Shown: in pieces, positions 1-7,973 of the stretch | Numbering within the stretch: position 1 is the first letter of the stretch | Layout of the letters: each line of letters begins with the position of its first letter | Assembly: GCF_001552215.1 (NCBI RefSeq) | Contig: NZ_BCQT01000010.1 | Location: 496,001 to 560,000 of the forward strand | DNA length: 64,000 bases | Direction: 5' to 3' | Origin: Actinomadura macra NBRC 14102 | GTDB lineage: Bacteria > Actinomycetota > Actinomycetes > Streptosporangiales > Streptosporangiaceae | Program-made: the position numbers and the translations under genes | Notes under the pieces: model-generated | What the model was told of the DNA's origin: nothing | Seen by the model: only the letters and a program-made list of their open reading frames with translations | Databases searched by the model: none

Positions 1-626
1 TGGGCCTTGCGCATGATGCTGCCGGCGGGCACCTTGTCCTCGCACCGGACGGCGCCCTCCTCGATCGTGGAGAAGGTCGTGTACGTGCCGCCGGGGCGCG
101 CGACCCAGCGGGTGGCGTACCGGCCGCCGCCCAGGTCCACCCGGTCGCAGTTGAGGCTTCCGTATTCGCCGGTGACCTTGCGCGTCCCCTGGTAGACGCC
201 GTAGTAGCCGGGCTTGAGGAAGTTCCAGGTGATGGTCATGCTCTGGGTGTTGGTGGTGGCGGTGCTCTTGGTCACGGTGCTGTTGACGAACGCCTCGACC
301 TTGAAGAGCGTCCCGATGTTGAACCCGCTGGTGATCTGGGCCGTGTTCCCGACCTGCACGGTGATCACGGTTTGGGTGCTGAGGGTGACGCTCTGGCTGC
401 CCGTCGAGCCGTCGGTGACGTAGTACCCCTTGAAATGGGTGATGGTCGGGTCGGTCACCGCGCTCTTGATGAACGGGTGCCTCTTACCGAGGTCGGCGGA
501 CGTGCAGGTGTCACCGGGTTTGGGGTCCGCCGACGCGGCGGCCGCCGTACTCGCGGCGGTGAGCATTGACACGGCGGCGAGCGACAGCGCCATTGCGCCG
601 CGCGCCACCATCGGGATCTTGACCAT
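1..626 (-). CDS. secreted protein of unknown function (3' end cut by window edge)
   Basis: About 208 codons are visible and no stop lies in the window. The ATG is preceded by AGGAGCG and opens a typical Sec signal peptide: basic start MVKIPMVARG, an Ala/Leu-rich core, and a likely cleavage around residue 33 (ASA). The mature part is rich in Thr, Ser and Val and has at least three Cys (first near residue 41), so it may be a disulfide-stabilised beta-rich exoprotein. I recognise no family. A 139-base gap separates it from the Rieske gene upstream, so it probably has its own promoter. The protein is seen to be secreted; any function is unknown. Confidence 0.75.
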   Translation of the reverse strand, partial: MVKIPMVARGAMALSLAAVSMLTAASTAAAASADPKPGDTCTSADLGKRHPFIKSAVTDPTITHFKGYYVTDGSTGSQSVTLSTQTVITVQVGNTAQITSGFNIGTLFKVEAFVNSTVTKSTATTNTQSMTITWNFLKPGYYGVYQGTRKVTGEYGSLNCDRVDLGGGRYATRWVARPGGTYTTFSTIEEGAVRCEDKVPAGSIMRKA

Positions 627-765
627 GGGGTCGCTCCTGATAGTGAGATCATAGTCAGGAGAAGATTCACACGATTCGTCAAGCCCGAGGAGAGCTTTAG
701 TACGGCCGGATGCGGCCCGGCACTCAGCGACAAAAATCACCTCAATTCCTGCCAAATTGTCCACT

Positions 766-1413
766 TCATCCGCGTGGAAGATAGACCTCGACTGTCCCGT
801 TCACCTGGCGTACGGCCAAGCGCGGCAGCGCGGGGATCGGGGCCTTGAGGCGGTGGTGCAGGACGGCGCCGTCGAGTGAGAAGAGGGCTCCGTGGCACGG
901 GCAGCGCAGCTGCGTCCCGGCGTGCACGCTCAGGCGGCAGCCTTGGTGGGTGCACACGCCGGACACGGCGCGCAGCCGCCCACCCGTGCGGGTCACGAAG
1001 CCGTCGACGCCGCCTGCGGCGAAGCCGTGGACGGCGCCTTCGGGTAGGTCGGCGACGTTCGCGACGGGGTGCCAGGCGCCCAGGTCGGGGTTCAGCGTGC
1101 CGCCTCCCGGTGCGGACGGGTCGCCGGTCATCGCGCGATCGGCGAACACTCCCGCGGCGGCTCCGGCCGCCCCGACGGCGCCGCCGATGAGCAGGCGCCG
1201 GCGGACCGGGACGGGCGCGGTTTCGGCCTGGTCGCGGGCCAGGCGGCGGTGCAACTCGGTGATGAACTCCTCGCTGGGCGCGTGCGAGCCGGGCCGGGCC
1301 GCGCGCAGCTCGATGGCCACCCGCAGCGCGTCCGCGTCGGCCTCCTCAACCGGGAACGGCCGAGGCCGGCCACCGGACAGCAGGGTCTCGACGAAGCGGT
1401 GCAGTCCCTTCAT
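766..1413 (-). CDS. Rieske [2Fe-2S] protein with anti-sigma-like N-terminus
   Basis: The 215-residue product has a C-terminal Rieske domain. It carries both cluster motifs, CTHQGC (Cys154, His156, Cys159) and CPCHG (Cys171, Cys173, His174), so all four ligands and the disulfide pair are present. Residues 1-60 are helical and charged. They are followed by RRRLLIGG and a hydrophobic Ala/Gly stretch to about 93, which could be a Tat signal, a membrane anchor or both. The start lies 10 bases after the stop of an ECF sigma gene, so the two are almost certainly co-transcribed. Anti-sigma partners usually sit in that position, so a redox-sensing anti-sigma role is plausible but inferred. A simple electron-transfer role is the alternative. 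Confidence 0.85.
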   Translation of the reverse strand: MKGLHRFVETLLSGGRPRPFPVEEADADALRVAIELRAARPGSHAPSEEFITELHRRLARDQAETAPVPVRRRLLIGGAVGAAGAAAGVFADRAMTGDPSAPGGGTLNPDLGAWHPVANVADLPEGAVHGFAAGGVDGFVTRTGGRLRAVSGVCTHQGCRLSVHAGTQLRCPCHGALFSLDGAVLHHRLKAPIPALPRLAVRQVNGTVEVYLPRG

Positions 1414-1423
1414 GGTCACCTGC

Positions 1424-2014
1424 TCATCCCTGGAGGTTCGGGTCGTTGCGGGACAACTCGGCCGCGAGCCGCAGTGCGCGATGCTGGACCACTTTGACGT
1501 TGCCGATGCTGATCCCGAGTTCGGTCGCGGTCTGGCGGATCGAGTACGAGCGCAGGAACCGCAGTTCCAGCACCCGCCGGTAGTTGTCGGGCAGTGCGGC
1601 CAGCAACCGTTCCGCCCGCCGCTGGGAGCCGCCGTTCTCCGTCGGCGGTGCGTCGTCGGCGGCCACCTGGTCGAGATCGATGCTGGTGATCTCACGTCCG
1701 AGTGTGCGTTTCCAATGCGCGGCGAGGACGGTGCGGGCGGTGGCGAGCAGGTACGCGCGGACCTCGCCGACGGACGCCGACACCCGTAACGGCCGCAGGG
1801 CGGTCATGAACACCTCGGCGGTCAGGTCCTCGGCATCGGGCCGGTTGCCGACCTTGGCGAAGATCAGCCGGTAGATCCGGTCGACATTGTGCAGGTAGAT
1901 CGCCTCCCAGTTCGCGTAGGTCTCCGCCTGGACGAGGTGCAGCGGCGCCCGGGGCGGGGGCGCCGACCCCGCCGGTTCGGCCGGTTTCCGGGAGGCCGGG
2001 TTCCAACGGCGCAT
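1424..2014 (-). CDS. ECF-type RNA polymerase sigma factor
   Basis: The 196-residue protein has sigma region 2 (about residues 35-105, with IYRLIFAKVGNRPDAEDLTAEVF) and region 4 (about 135-190, LPDNYRRVLELRFLRSYSI followed by the HTH around ISIGNVKVVQ). There is no region 1.1 or 3, as in group 4 sigma factors. I chose the ATG at 2014 because GGAAAGGA lies just upstream and because an earlier in-frame start would run into the preceding gene. The order haloperoxidase-like enzyme, sigma, Rieske protein suggests a single regulated unit. The inverted repeat at 3340-3390, in front of this operon and of the divergent gene, is a candidate target promoter. Confidence 0.9.
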   Translation of the reverse strand: MRRWNPASRKPAEPAGSAPPPRAPLHLVQAETYANWEAIYLHNVDRIYRLIFAKVGNRPDAEDLTAEVFMTALRPLRVSASVGEVRAYLLATARTVLAAHWKRTLGREITSIDLDQVAADDAPPTENGGSQRRAERLLAALPDNYRRVLELRFLRSYSIRQTATELGISIGNVKVVQHRALRLAAELSRNDPNLQG

Positions 2015-2045
2015 AACGATCCTTTCCGCCGTTTCCTGGAACGGG

Positions 2046-3302
2046 TCATCGGCCGGTCTCGGTGTGGGCGAGCCCGTATCGAGCGACCCGCAGCCCGAGT
2101 GTCTCCCCCGCCTGGTGGTCGATGCGGGTGTGGATGCCCGCATAGATGCGGCTGAGGCCGCCCTCGTCCGCCGCGTCCTGGTAGCGCGCGAACGACCGGG
2201 TGACGCCGGGGAGCGCCTCCGAGGTCACGGTGAAGCGGTCGGCGGGGCCGAAGAAGGCCGACAGCACGATGGCCCCGGCCTCGCCGACGACGCTGTGCGC
2301 GCCGGGATAGGACGGGTCGGGTGGCGTCGCGGCCAGCGGGTTCCAGTTCGGATCGGCGTGGGTCGCGGGATTGCCGTCGGTACCGGCGGCGCGGACCGCG
2401 GTGACGGGCCGCCAGATCCGGTGGTGGTACTTACCGTCGTAGAACGCGATCGCCGCGTCGGCGAACGTCCGGTCGAGCACGGCGAACAGGCGCGCCGTGG
2501 TGGCCAGGTCGGTCCCGTGCCGGCGCGCGGCGTCCTCGGCGATCTCGTTCCAGTAGTTCCAGATCGGCGCGGCCCAGAACCGCGCCTGCGTCGTCTGGTC
2601 CGCCGTCCGCGCGGCGCTGGTGTCCCGCCCGAGGACCTCCACCTCGTTGAGCGCCGTGGCGTACACCCGGCTGGTCAGCGCCGGGTACCGGCGCGGACGG
2701 AACCGGTCGCCGCGGCCCAATGTGAACGGCCGCACGCCGGCCCAATGCGTGAACACCGGGGCGGCGAACGCCGGCGGTGTGGGCCGGTAGTCCCCCGGCC
2801 GATCGCCCGGCACGAACGGTGGCGGGACGGCCTGCGACCCGTCGCCCGCGCGGTCGGCGAGCACGGCCTCGGCGGCGTGTCGCCCGGCCCGTATGCCCGC
2901 GTCCTTGGCCGGCCCGTCCGGCACGTCCGCGAGCTCGTCGGCGAGCTGCCGGTCCAGGCCGGTGCGCTGCGCCGGGTACAGCGCGGCCAGGCTGTCGTGC
3001 CCGGCCTGCGCCCCCGCGGCCTGCCCGGAACCGCCGCGGCCCGCCGCGCCGATGGCATCGGCGATCGCCGTATGCATGATCGCGAAGTTGCGGGTGGGAT
3101 GTACGGTCGCCGGCTGCGCACCGGGCGTCCGGACGATCCCCAGCAATGTCCGGTTCCATTGGATCACCAGCTCCCGGCCCTCCGCGGCCCGCGCGCTCGC
3201 CGTCGTGGTGGTCCGTGCGGGCTCGGCCTGCGCCCCGTACGCCGCTCCCGCCGACAAGGTGGTCCCCACCGCCACGGCCATGACCGCCAACGTCTTCCCC
3301 AT
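2046..3302 (-). CDS. secreted vanadium haloperoxidase-like / PAP2 superfamily protein
   Basis: The 418-residue protein begins with a signal peptide (about 1-24) and has the family's active-site pattern. Lys291 and Arg298 lie in KYHHRIWRPVTAVR, SYPGAHS spans residues 331-337 with the acid-base His336, and Arg385, His391 and Asp395 lie in RIYAGIHTRID. These correspond to the vanadate- or phosphate-binding Lys, Arg, His set of vanadium-dependent haloperoxidases and PAP2 phosphatases. Halide oxidation and phosphatase activity cannot be told apart from sequence. GAAGGGA precedes the ATG. It is the first gene of the sigma/Rieske operon and is exported, so it may act on the cell surface under control of that sigma factor. 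Confidence 0.85.
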   Translation of the reverse strand: MGKTLAVMAVAVGTTLSAGAAYGAQAEPARTTTTASARAAEGRELVIQWNRTLLGIVRTPGAQPATVHPTRNFAIMHTAIADAIGAAGRGGSGQAAGAQAGHDSLAALYPAQRTGLDRQLADELADVPDGPAKDAGIRAGRHAAEAVLADRAGDGSQAVPPPFVPGDRPGDYRPTPPAFAAPVFTHWAGVRPFTLGRGDRFRPRRYPALTSRVYATALNEVEVLGRDTSAARTADQTTQARFWAAPIWNYWNEIAEDAARRHGTDLATTARLFAVLDRTFADAAIAFYDGKYHHRIWRPVTAVRAAGTDGNPATHADPNWNPLAATPPDPSYPGAHSVVGEAGAIVLSAFFGPADRFTVTSEALPGVTRSFARYQDAADEGGLSRIYAGIHTRIDHQAGETLGLRVARYGLAHTETGR

Positions 3303-3339
3303 CTCCCCGTCCCTTCTCCGGCTTCAGGCTCCGACAACA

Positions 3340-3390
3340 GATAGGCGCGGGGGTTACACGTCGCCGCCACCCGTAACCCCCGCGCCTATC
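3340..3390. promoter_or_regulatory. perfect 18-bp inverted repeat between divergent genes
   Basis: The left arm is 3340-3357, the spacer 3358-3372 (15 bases) and the right arm 3373-3390. The right arm reads GTAACCCCCGCGCCTATC and the left arm is its exact reverse complement. Each arm ends about 40 bases before a start codon (3302 leftward, 3431 rightward), so the two genes see the same sequence at the same distance. The GTAAC element resembles ECF-type -35 motifs. Twin divergent promoters read by the sigma factor of this operon are a likely reading; a dimeric repressor site is the alternative. Confidence 0.6.
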
Positions 3391-3430
3391 AAGCGGCTGA
3401 ACGAGCAACCGTGCGGAGAAGGAGAACTCG

Positions 3431-3898
3431 ATGCGAATCCGAGCAGTGGCGGGGCTGGTGACCGCGGGGGCGCTGGCACTGACGACCGCCGTGGCCACCG
3501 GCACCGCCGCCGAGGCGAAGGAGCGCCCCTGCGGACGCCCGGTCATGACCAGCGGGACCGGCTCGCAGGGCACCCCATGGACGCTCAAGTCGCAGTACGA
3601 CGACGACGGCACGCCGCCGAACCGACTGGTCGCCGGGGAGGAGTTCGAGATCAACACCGAGGCCGCCGGGCAACGGTGGTCGGTCAGCTTCACCGACAAC
3701 GGGACGGAGTTCTTCCGCAACGACAACGACATCTCCACCGCGGACGGGATCCGGGAGGTCCACCCGAACCCGGTCGCCCGCGGGAACCCGAACCACATGG
3801 CCGTGCACGCGGTCCGTAAGGACGCCGCCGGCAACGTGATCGAGGTCATCGACGGTGCCGTCGACCTCGCCCCGCCGCCGGCGCGCTGCGCGCGCTGA
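3431..3898 (+). CDS. small secreted protein of unknown function
   Basis: The 155-residue protein starts with a clear Sec signal peptide (about residues 1-29, cleavage near AEA). The mature part is hydrophilic, with Cys near 34 and 152 that could form one disulfide. GGAGAAGGAG precedes the ATG. No family was recognised. It is divergent from the haloperoxidase/sigma/Rieske operon and shares the 18-bp repeat with it. It is therefore probably part of the same regulon, perhaps a cell-surface target of the sigma factor. Confidence 0.75.
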   Translation: MRIRAVAGLVTAGALALTTAVATGTAAEAKERPCGRPVMTSGTGSQGTPWTLKSQYDDDGTPPNRLVAGEEFEINTEAAGQRWSVSFTDNGTEFFRNDNDISTADGIREVHPNPVARGNPNHMAVHAVRKDAAGNVIEVIDGAVDLAPPPARCAR

Positions 3899-3992
3899 TC
3901 CCCGGTTCCACCATCCAGCGGCGTCCGGTCATCCCTCCCCGGCCGGGCGCCGTCTCCGCACGCCGGAGGAGCACTCGGTGTGCTCGCTCCCC

Positions 3993-4670
3993 TCAGGCGG
4001 AAGCCGTCTGCTTCCCCTGTGCGATCTCCCGGAGGGCCGCCAGGTCGTGAACGAGCATCTGCTGCCGGGACGTGGTCACGATCGCGGCGCCCTTGAACGC
4101 CCGGATGAGCTTCTTCACCGATTCGAGCGATATGCCGGCGAAATCAGCCAATTCCTGCTGGTAGATTCGCAGCTCGATTCCCTCATCGCTGGTCCGGCCG
4201 AGGCCGCTTTCCACCAACTCGATCACGGCCCGCGCGAGCCGCTGTTCCACCGCCAGCTCGGACGCGACGATCTTGCGCGTGGTTCGGTCGAGCCGGGTGT
4301 CCATGGCCGCCAGCCGGGCCAGCATCGCCCGGGGATGAAGCGCCAGGAATTCCGACCAGGGCGAAGCGGAGATGAGCAACGCCTCCACCTCGTCGATCGC
4401 CTCCACGGAAGCGGTCCGGGGCTTGCGGGCCAGTGAGGCCATCTCTCCGACGACGTCCTGGGGACCGCGGACGGCGACCATGCGCTTCGGATCGCCCATC
4501 GAGACCTTGACGTGGCCGCTGAGTATCAGGACGACGAAGTCCGTCTCCTCGCCCTCCTCGAAGAAGACGTGCCCCGCCAGCCGGTGCAGCCTGCTCCCCT
4601 TGCCCTCCAACCAGAGGAGCTCTTCCGGGGTGAAAAGAGGCTCACCTTGATCTAATGACATGGGACTCAT
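3993..4670 (-). CDS. Crp/Fnr-family transcriptional regulator
   Basis: The 225-residue protein has an N-terminal cyclic-nucleotide-binding-type beta barrel (about 15-130, with VVGEMASLARKPRTASV resembling the phosphate-binding cassette). A long dimer helix and a C-terminal winged HTH follow (about 165-215, YQQELADFAGISLESVKKLI). Two ATGs, at 4670 and 4661, are possible; neither has a strong ribosome site. Codon 6 (counting from 4670) is TTA, rare in this GC-rich DNA, which may make expression depend on the leucyl tRNA of the bldA type. The ligand is unknown. It faces away from the heme operon and has no obvious operon partner. Confidence 0.85.
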   Translation of the reverse strand: MSPMSLDQGEPLFTPEELLWLEGKGSRLHRLAGHVFFEEGEETDFVVLILSGHVKVSMGDPKRMVAVRGPQDVVGEMASLARKPRTASVEAIDEVEALLISASPWSEFLALHPRAMLARLAAMDTRLDRTTRKIVASELAVEQRLARAVIELVESGLGRTSDEGIELRIYQQELADFAGISLESVKKLIRAFKGAAIVTTSRQQMLVHDLAALREIAQGKQTASA

Positions 4671-5006
4671 GCGGGCAATTGTGTTGCCACTCACAACCCG
4701 ACGCAATGCCGCTTTTTCAGCGTGCCGCCCGTCCCCGGCACCCGGCGGCAGGCGGCAGGCGGCGCGTCCCCGCACCGCCTGATGGGCGCTGAAGCGGTCA
4801 CGGTGGTAGCGCTGGCTGTACCGCTCCTGCTCCCGCTGGCGGGGTCGAGCGAGTGGGGCTGCGGCGTCGAGGGCACCCCGGCCGGGTTCGGCACCGGAGA
4901 CCAGCAGCACGTCTTCGCCATCGGCCAGAGACGACCGCTCCAGCATTTCTGGTACGCCGGGCCGTGAGCAGAGCGTCTCGGTGAACACCTGAACAGCGGA
5001 ACACCG
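4671..5006. other. intergenic region without a supported gene
   Basis: Short open frames exist on both strands here, but none has a good ribosome site, a recognisable domain or coding character. Some are only upstream extensions of the Crp frame. The segment probably holds the promoter of the leftward Crp-family gene. Confidence 0.4.
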
Positions 5007-5045
5007 GAGACCTTGTGCCGTGGCGCCGCCGCGGCACAAGGTCTC
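5007..5045 (-). terminator. hairpin after the heme-transport operon
   Basis: Arms 5007-5023 and 5029-5045 (GAGACCTTGTGCCGTGG and its complement, with one G-U type pair) enclose a 5-base loop. The hairpin begins 2 bases past the hmuV stop. There is no T-run after it on the leftward transcript, so it resembles the long stem-only terminators common in actinomycetes. Confidence 0.7.
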
Positions 5046-5047
5046 GT

Positions 5048-5866
5048 TCACGTTCGTCTGAGGGGGAGGATCAGGGGGCGGCCGGTGCGGGGATGCGGGA
5101 CCACCTCGATGTCGTGGCGGTAGACGTCGGTGAGCAGGGGTGCGGTGAGGACCTCGTCCGGGGGGCCGCAGGCGGCCAGGCGGCCTTCGGAGAGGACCGC
5201 GACGCGGTCGGCGTGGGCCGCCGCGAGGCCGAGGTCGTGGACGACCGCCACCACGGCGGCGCCCGCGTCGGCTCTCTGCCGGACGATGTCGAACACCATC
5301 TCCTGGTGGTGCAGGTCGAGGGCTGCGGTGGGTTCGTCCAGCAGGAGGACGCCCGTCCGCTGGGCGAGGACGCGGGCGAGCGCGACGCGGGCCTGCTCGC
5401 CGCCCGACAGGTGCGGGTAGGGGCGGCCGGCGAACGCCGTCACGTCGGTCTGCCGCATGGCCTCGGTGATCGCGGCCTCGTCGTCGGCGGCGAGCGGCGT
5501 CCTGGACCAGGGGGCGCGGCCCATCGCGACGACCTGATGGACGGTGAACGGGAACGCGAGGGTCTGCTTCTGGAGGAGGATCGCCCGCCGCATCGCCAGC
5601 TCGGGGTGGCTCCACGACGCGAGCGGCGCGCCGTCCACGGTGACGTGGCCGGTGGACGGGACGTCGCCGCCGACCGCCGCGAGCAGGGTCGACTTGCCCG
5701 CGCCGTTCGGGCCGACGAGGGCGAGCACCTCGCCGGTGCGGACGGTCAGGTCGAGGCCCGTGAGGACGGTCCGGGGGCCTCGTTCGACGCCGAGCGCACG
5801 GACCTCGATCGTGGCGGAGCCGTACGGGACGGGGCGGGGCGGCCGGAGGGCGCGTGCGCCGATCAT
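5048..5866 (-). CDS. hmuV: heme ABC transporter ATP-binding protein
   Basis: The 272-residue protein has the complete ABC ATPase set: Walker A GPNGAGKST, signature LSGGEQARVALARVL, Walker B VLLLDEPTAALD and the switch His in VVHDLG. Length and order match the cytoplasmic ATPase of iron-siderophore/heme importers. The start codon overlaps the stop of the permease gene by 4 bases (ATGA), so the two are translationally coupled. Heme specificity is inferred from the locus, which also holds a heme oxygenase; a siderophore substrate cannot be excluded. Confidence 0.88.
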   Translation of the reverse strand: MIGARALRPPRPVPYGSATIEVRALGVERGPRTVLTGLDLTVRTGEVLALVGPNGAGKSTLLAAVGGDVPSTGHVTVDGAPLASWSHPELAMRRAILLQKQTLAFPFTVHQVVAMGRAPWSRTPLAADDEAAITEAMRQTDVTAFAGRPYPHLSGGEQARVALARVLAQRTGVLLLDEPTAALDLHHQEMVFDIVRQRADAGAAVVAVVHDLGLAAAHADRVAVLSEGRLAACGPPDEVLTAPLLTDVYRHDIEVVPHPRTGRPLILPLRRT

Positions 5867-6951
5867 GACCAGTTCCCGGGGCCGCCGCGAGCGCGGCGCA
5901 GGAGCCAGAAGAAGAACGGGCCGCCGAGCAGGGCGGTGAGGACGCCGAGCGGGAGTTCCTGGTAGGGGATCGCGGTGCGGGCGACCGTGTCGGCGGCGAC
6001 CAGCACGATGGCGCCGCCGAGCGCGCTGGCCGGGATCAGCGTCCGGTGTCCGGGGCCCGCCACGAGCCTGACCAGGTGCGGCACGACCAGTCCGACGAAC
6101 GAGATGACGCCGGCGAACGCCACGGCGGCCGAGGTCATCAGGGCGATCACGACGATCGCGGTGAAGCGCAGCCGTTCGACGTCCACGCCCAGGTGGCGGG
6201 CGGTGCGCTCGCCGAGGGAGAGCAGGTCGAGGCGGTGCGCGAGGGCGAGCGCCACCACCATTCCGGCGGCGGCCACCGGGGTCACGGCGGCGACCGCGTT
6301 CCAGTTCGCGCCCGCGAGGCTGCCGAGGTTCCAGGACGTGATGGCGCGCAGCGCGTCGTCGCCGGCCGCGAACATCAGCAGGCCGAGCAGCGCGCTCGCG
6401 ACCGCGTTGACCGCAATGCCCGTGAGCAGCAGTGTGACGACCTCGGTGCCGCCGCCCGAACGGGACACCACGTAGACGAGCAGGGTGGTGACCAGGCCGG
6501 ACACGAACGCCGCGGTCATGATCGTCCAGCTGCCGAGGGTGGACAGGCCGAACACGATGACGGTCGCGGCGCCGACCGCCGAGCCCCAGGAGACGCCGAT
6601 GACGGCGGGTTCGGCGAGGGGGTTGCCGAACACCCCCTGCATGACGGCGCCGGAGCAGCCGAGCGACGCGCCCACCACGACGGCGAGCGCGACGCGGGGG
6701 AAACGGACGATCCACAGCGCGTTGTCGCCCTGCGCCGCGGTGGGACGGGGCCCGACGTCCAGCCCCAGGTGGTGCAGGAGGGACCCGATCACCTGGTCGG
6801 GCGGGACGTCGACCTGCCCCGCGCCGGCGGCCACGACGCACAGCGCGGCCAGGGCGAGGGCCAGTCCCGGCAGTAGCGCGGCGCCGGGCAGCCGCCGGTT
6901 CCCGCGCTCGCGGGCGGTCCTGCCGGGCGGGCTCTTGGTGGCCGTCGCCAT
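5863..6951 (-). CDS. hmuU: heme ABC transporter permease (FecCD family)
   Basis: The 362-residue membrane protein has about ten hydrophobic segments. It carries FecCD-family landmarks such as FPRVALAVVVGASLGCSGAV near residue 90, GNPLAEPAVIGVSWGSA, and a late SFVGLVVPHLVRL segment that contacts the ATPase. It overlaps hmuT by one base (TGATG) and hmuV by four (ATGA), so the three are made together. It should form the transmembrane channel that passes the substrate delivered by the binding lipoprotein. Confidence 0.88.
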   Translation of the reverse strand: MATATKSPPGRTARERGNRRLPGAALLPGLALALAALCVVAAGAGQVDVPPDQVIGSLLHHLGLDVGPRPTAAQGDNALWIVRFPRVALAVVVGASLGCSGAVMQGVFGNPLAEPAVIGVSWGSAVGAATVIVFGLSTLGSWTIMTAAFVSGLVTTLLVYVVSRSGGGTEVVTLLLTGIAVNAVASALLGLLMFAAGDDALRAITSWNLGSLAGANWNAVAAVTPVAAAGMVVALALAHRLDLLSLGERTARHLGVDVERLRFTAIVVIALMTSAAVAFAGVISFVGLVVPHLVRLVAGPGHRTLIPASALGGAIVLVAADTVARTAIPYQELPLGVLTALLGGPFFFWLLRRARGGPGNWS

Positions 6952-7973
6952 CAGCAGGTCCGGTGGACGGCGGCGGCGAGCGCGCCGATCGTCTCCGCCG
7001 TGCGGGAGCCGAAGGACAGCAGGGTGCCGTCGTCGACGTCCACGACGCGGCGGCTCTGTCCGGCCGGGGTCTGCGCGACGCCCGGCAGCTTCAGCAGTCC
7101 GGTCACGCCGCCGACCGACCTCAGCCCGCCCGACAGGACGAGCAGGACGTCGGGAGCCGCGTTGATCATTCCCTCGCTGGTGAGCGGGCGGAAGCCGGAC
7201 AGGCCGATGGCGCTGCCCGCGTCGGCTCCGCCGGCGGCCTCGATCATCGCGTCCGAGCCCGCGCCCTTCCCGCCGACGAGGTAGACGCCCGCGTTGCCCC
7301 GGACGTAGAGGAAGGCGACCTTCGGCCGGTCACCGGACGCCGGCCTGGCGGCGGCCTTGATCTCGCGGTCCACGCGTCCGGCCAGTTCGCGTCCCGCGCC
7401 GGGCACGCCGAGCGCCTCGGCGACGGCGGTGATGTGCGGGCCGATCGCGGGGAGCGTCTCCTTGTCGTCCACGAGGACGATGGGGATGCCGGCGCGGCGG
7501 AGCTGGGCGAGCACCTCGGGCGGGCCGATGCTCTTGTCGGTGATCACCACCGAGGGGTTGAGGTTCAGGATCGCCTCGGCGGACAGGTCATGGCCCTGCG
7601 CGGTCACCAGCGGCAGCGCGCGGGCGGCGGGGAAGGTGGTGGAGACGTCCCGTCCGATGAGGCGGTCGCCGAGGCCGAGGCCGTGCACGATCTCGGCGAG
7701 CGAGCCGTAGAGGTTGACCGCGAGGACGCGCCGCACGTCGCGGACGGTGACGTCGGTGCCGTCGGCGGACCGCACGGTGACCGGCAGCTTGGGCTCCGGT
7801 GCCTTCTTGACCGGGACCGGGTCGCCCTTGGGCGCCGCGACCGTGGCGGGTCCGCAGCCGGGGGCGGATCGCGCACCGCCGGGTCCGGCCGCCGTCCCGG
7901 TGCCGCAGGCGGTCAGTGGCAACGTGCAGGCCAGGGCGAACGTCGCGGCCAGAGCGCGGACGGGACCGGTCAC
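6951..7973 (-). CDS. hmuT: heme/iron-complex substrate-binding lipoprotein
   Basis: The 340-residue protein begins at GTG and has a lipoprotein signal (VTGPVRALAATFALAC, then a lipobox around LTAC). The mature part is a periplasmic-binding-protein type III fold (about 90-340), with motifs such as AEAILNLNPSVVITDKS and VYLVGGKGAGSDAMIEAAGG that match HmuT/BtuF-like proteins. The GTG overlaps the stop of the upstream surface-protein gene by four bases (GTGA). It is expected to catch heme or another iron complex outside the membrane and hand it to HmuU. The substrate is inferred from neighbours. Confidence 0.87.
   Translation of the reverse strand: MTGPVRALAATFALACTLPLTACGTGTAAGPGGARSAPGCGPATVAAPKGDPVPVKKAPEPKLPVTVRSADGTDVTVRDVRRVLAVNLYGSLAEIVHGLGLGDRLIGRDVSTTFPAARALPLVTAQGHDLSAEAILNLNPSVVITDKSIGPPEVLAQLRRAGIPIVLVDDKETLPAIGPHITAVAEALGVPGAGRELAGRVDREIKAAARPASGDRPKVAFLYVRGNAGVYLVGGKGAGSDAMIEAAGGADAGSAIGLSGFRPLTSEGMINAAPDVLLVLSGGLRSVGGVTGLLKLPGVAQTPAGQSRRVVDVDDGTLLSFGSRTAETIGALAAAVHRTC

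Noticed and set aside
2431..3849. A long leftward open frame overlapping the haloperoxidase-like and secreted protein genes
   Set aside because: It is an antisense or out-of-frame shadow; the overlapped genes have signal peptides, motifs and ribosome sites.
4691..4967. Short open frames on both strands between the Crp-like and heme genes
   Set aside because: No ribosome site, no domain, and composition typical of non-coding GC-rich frames.
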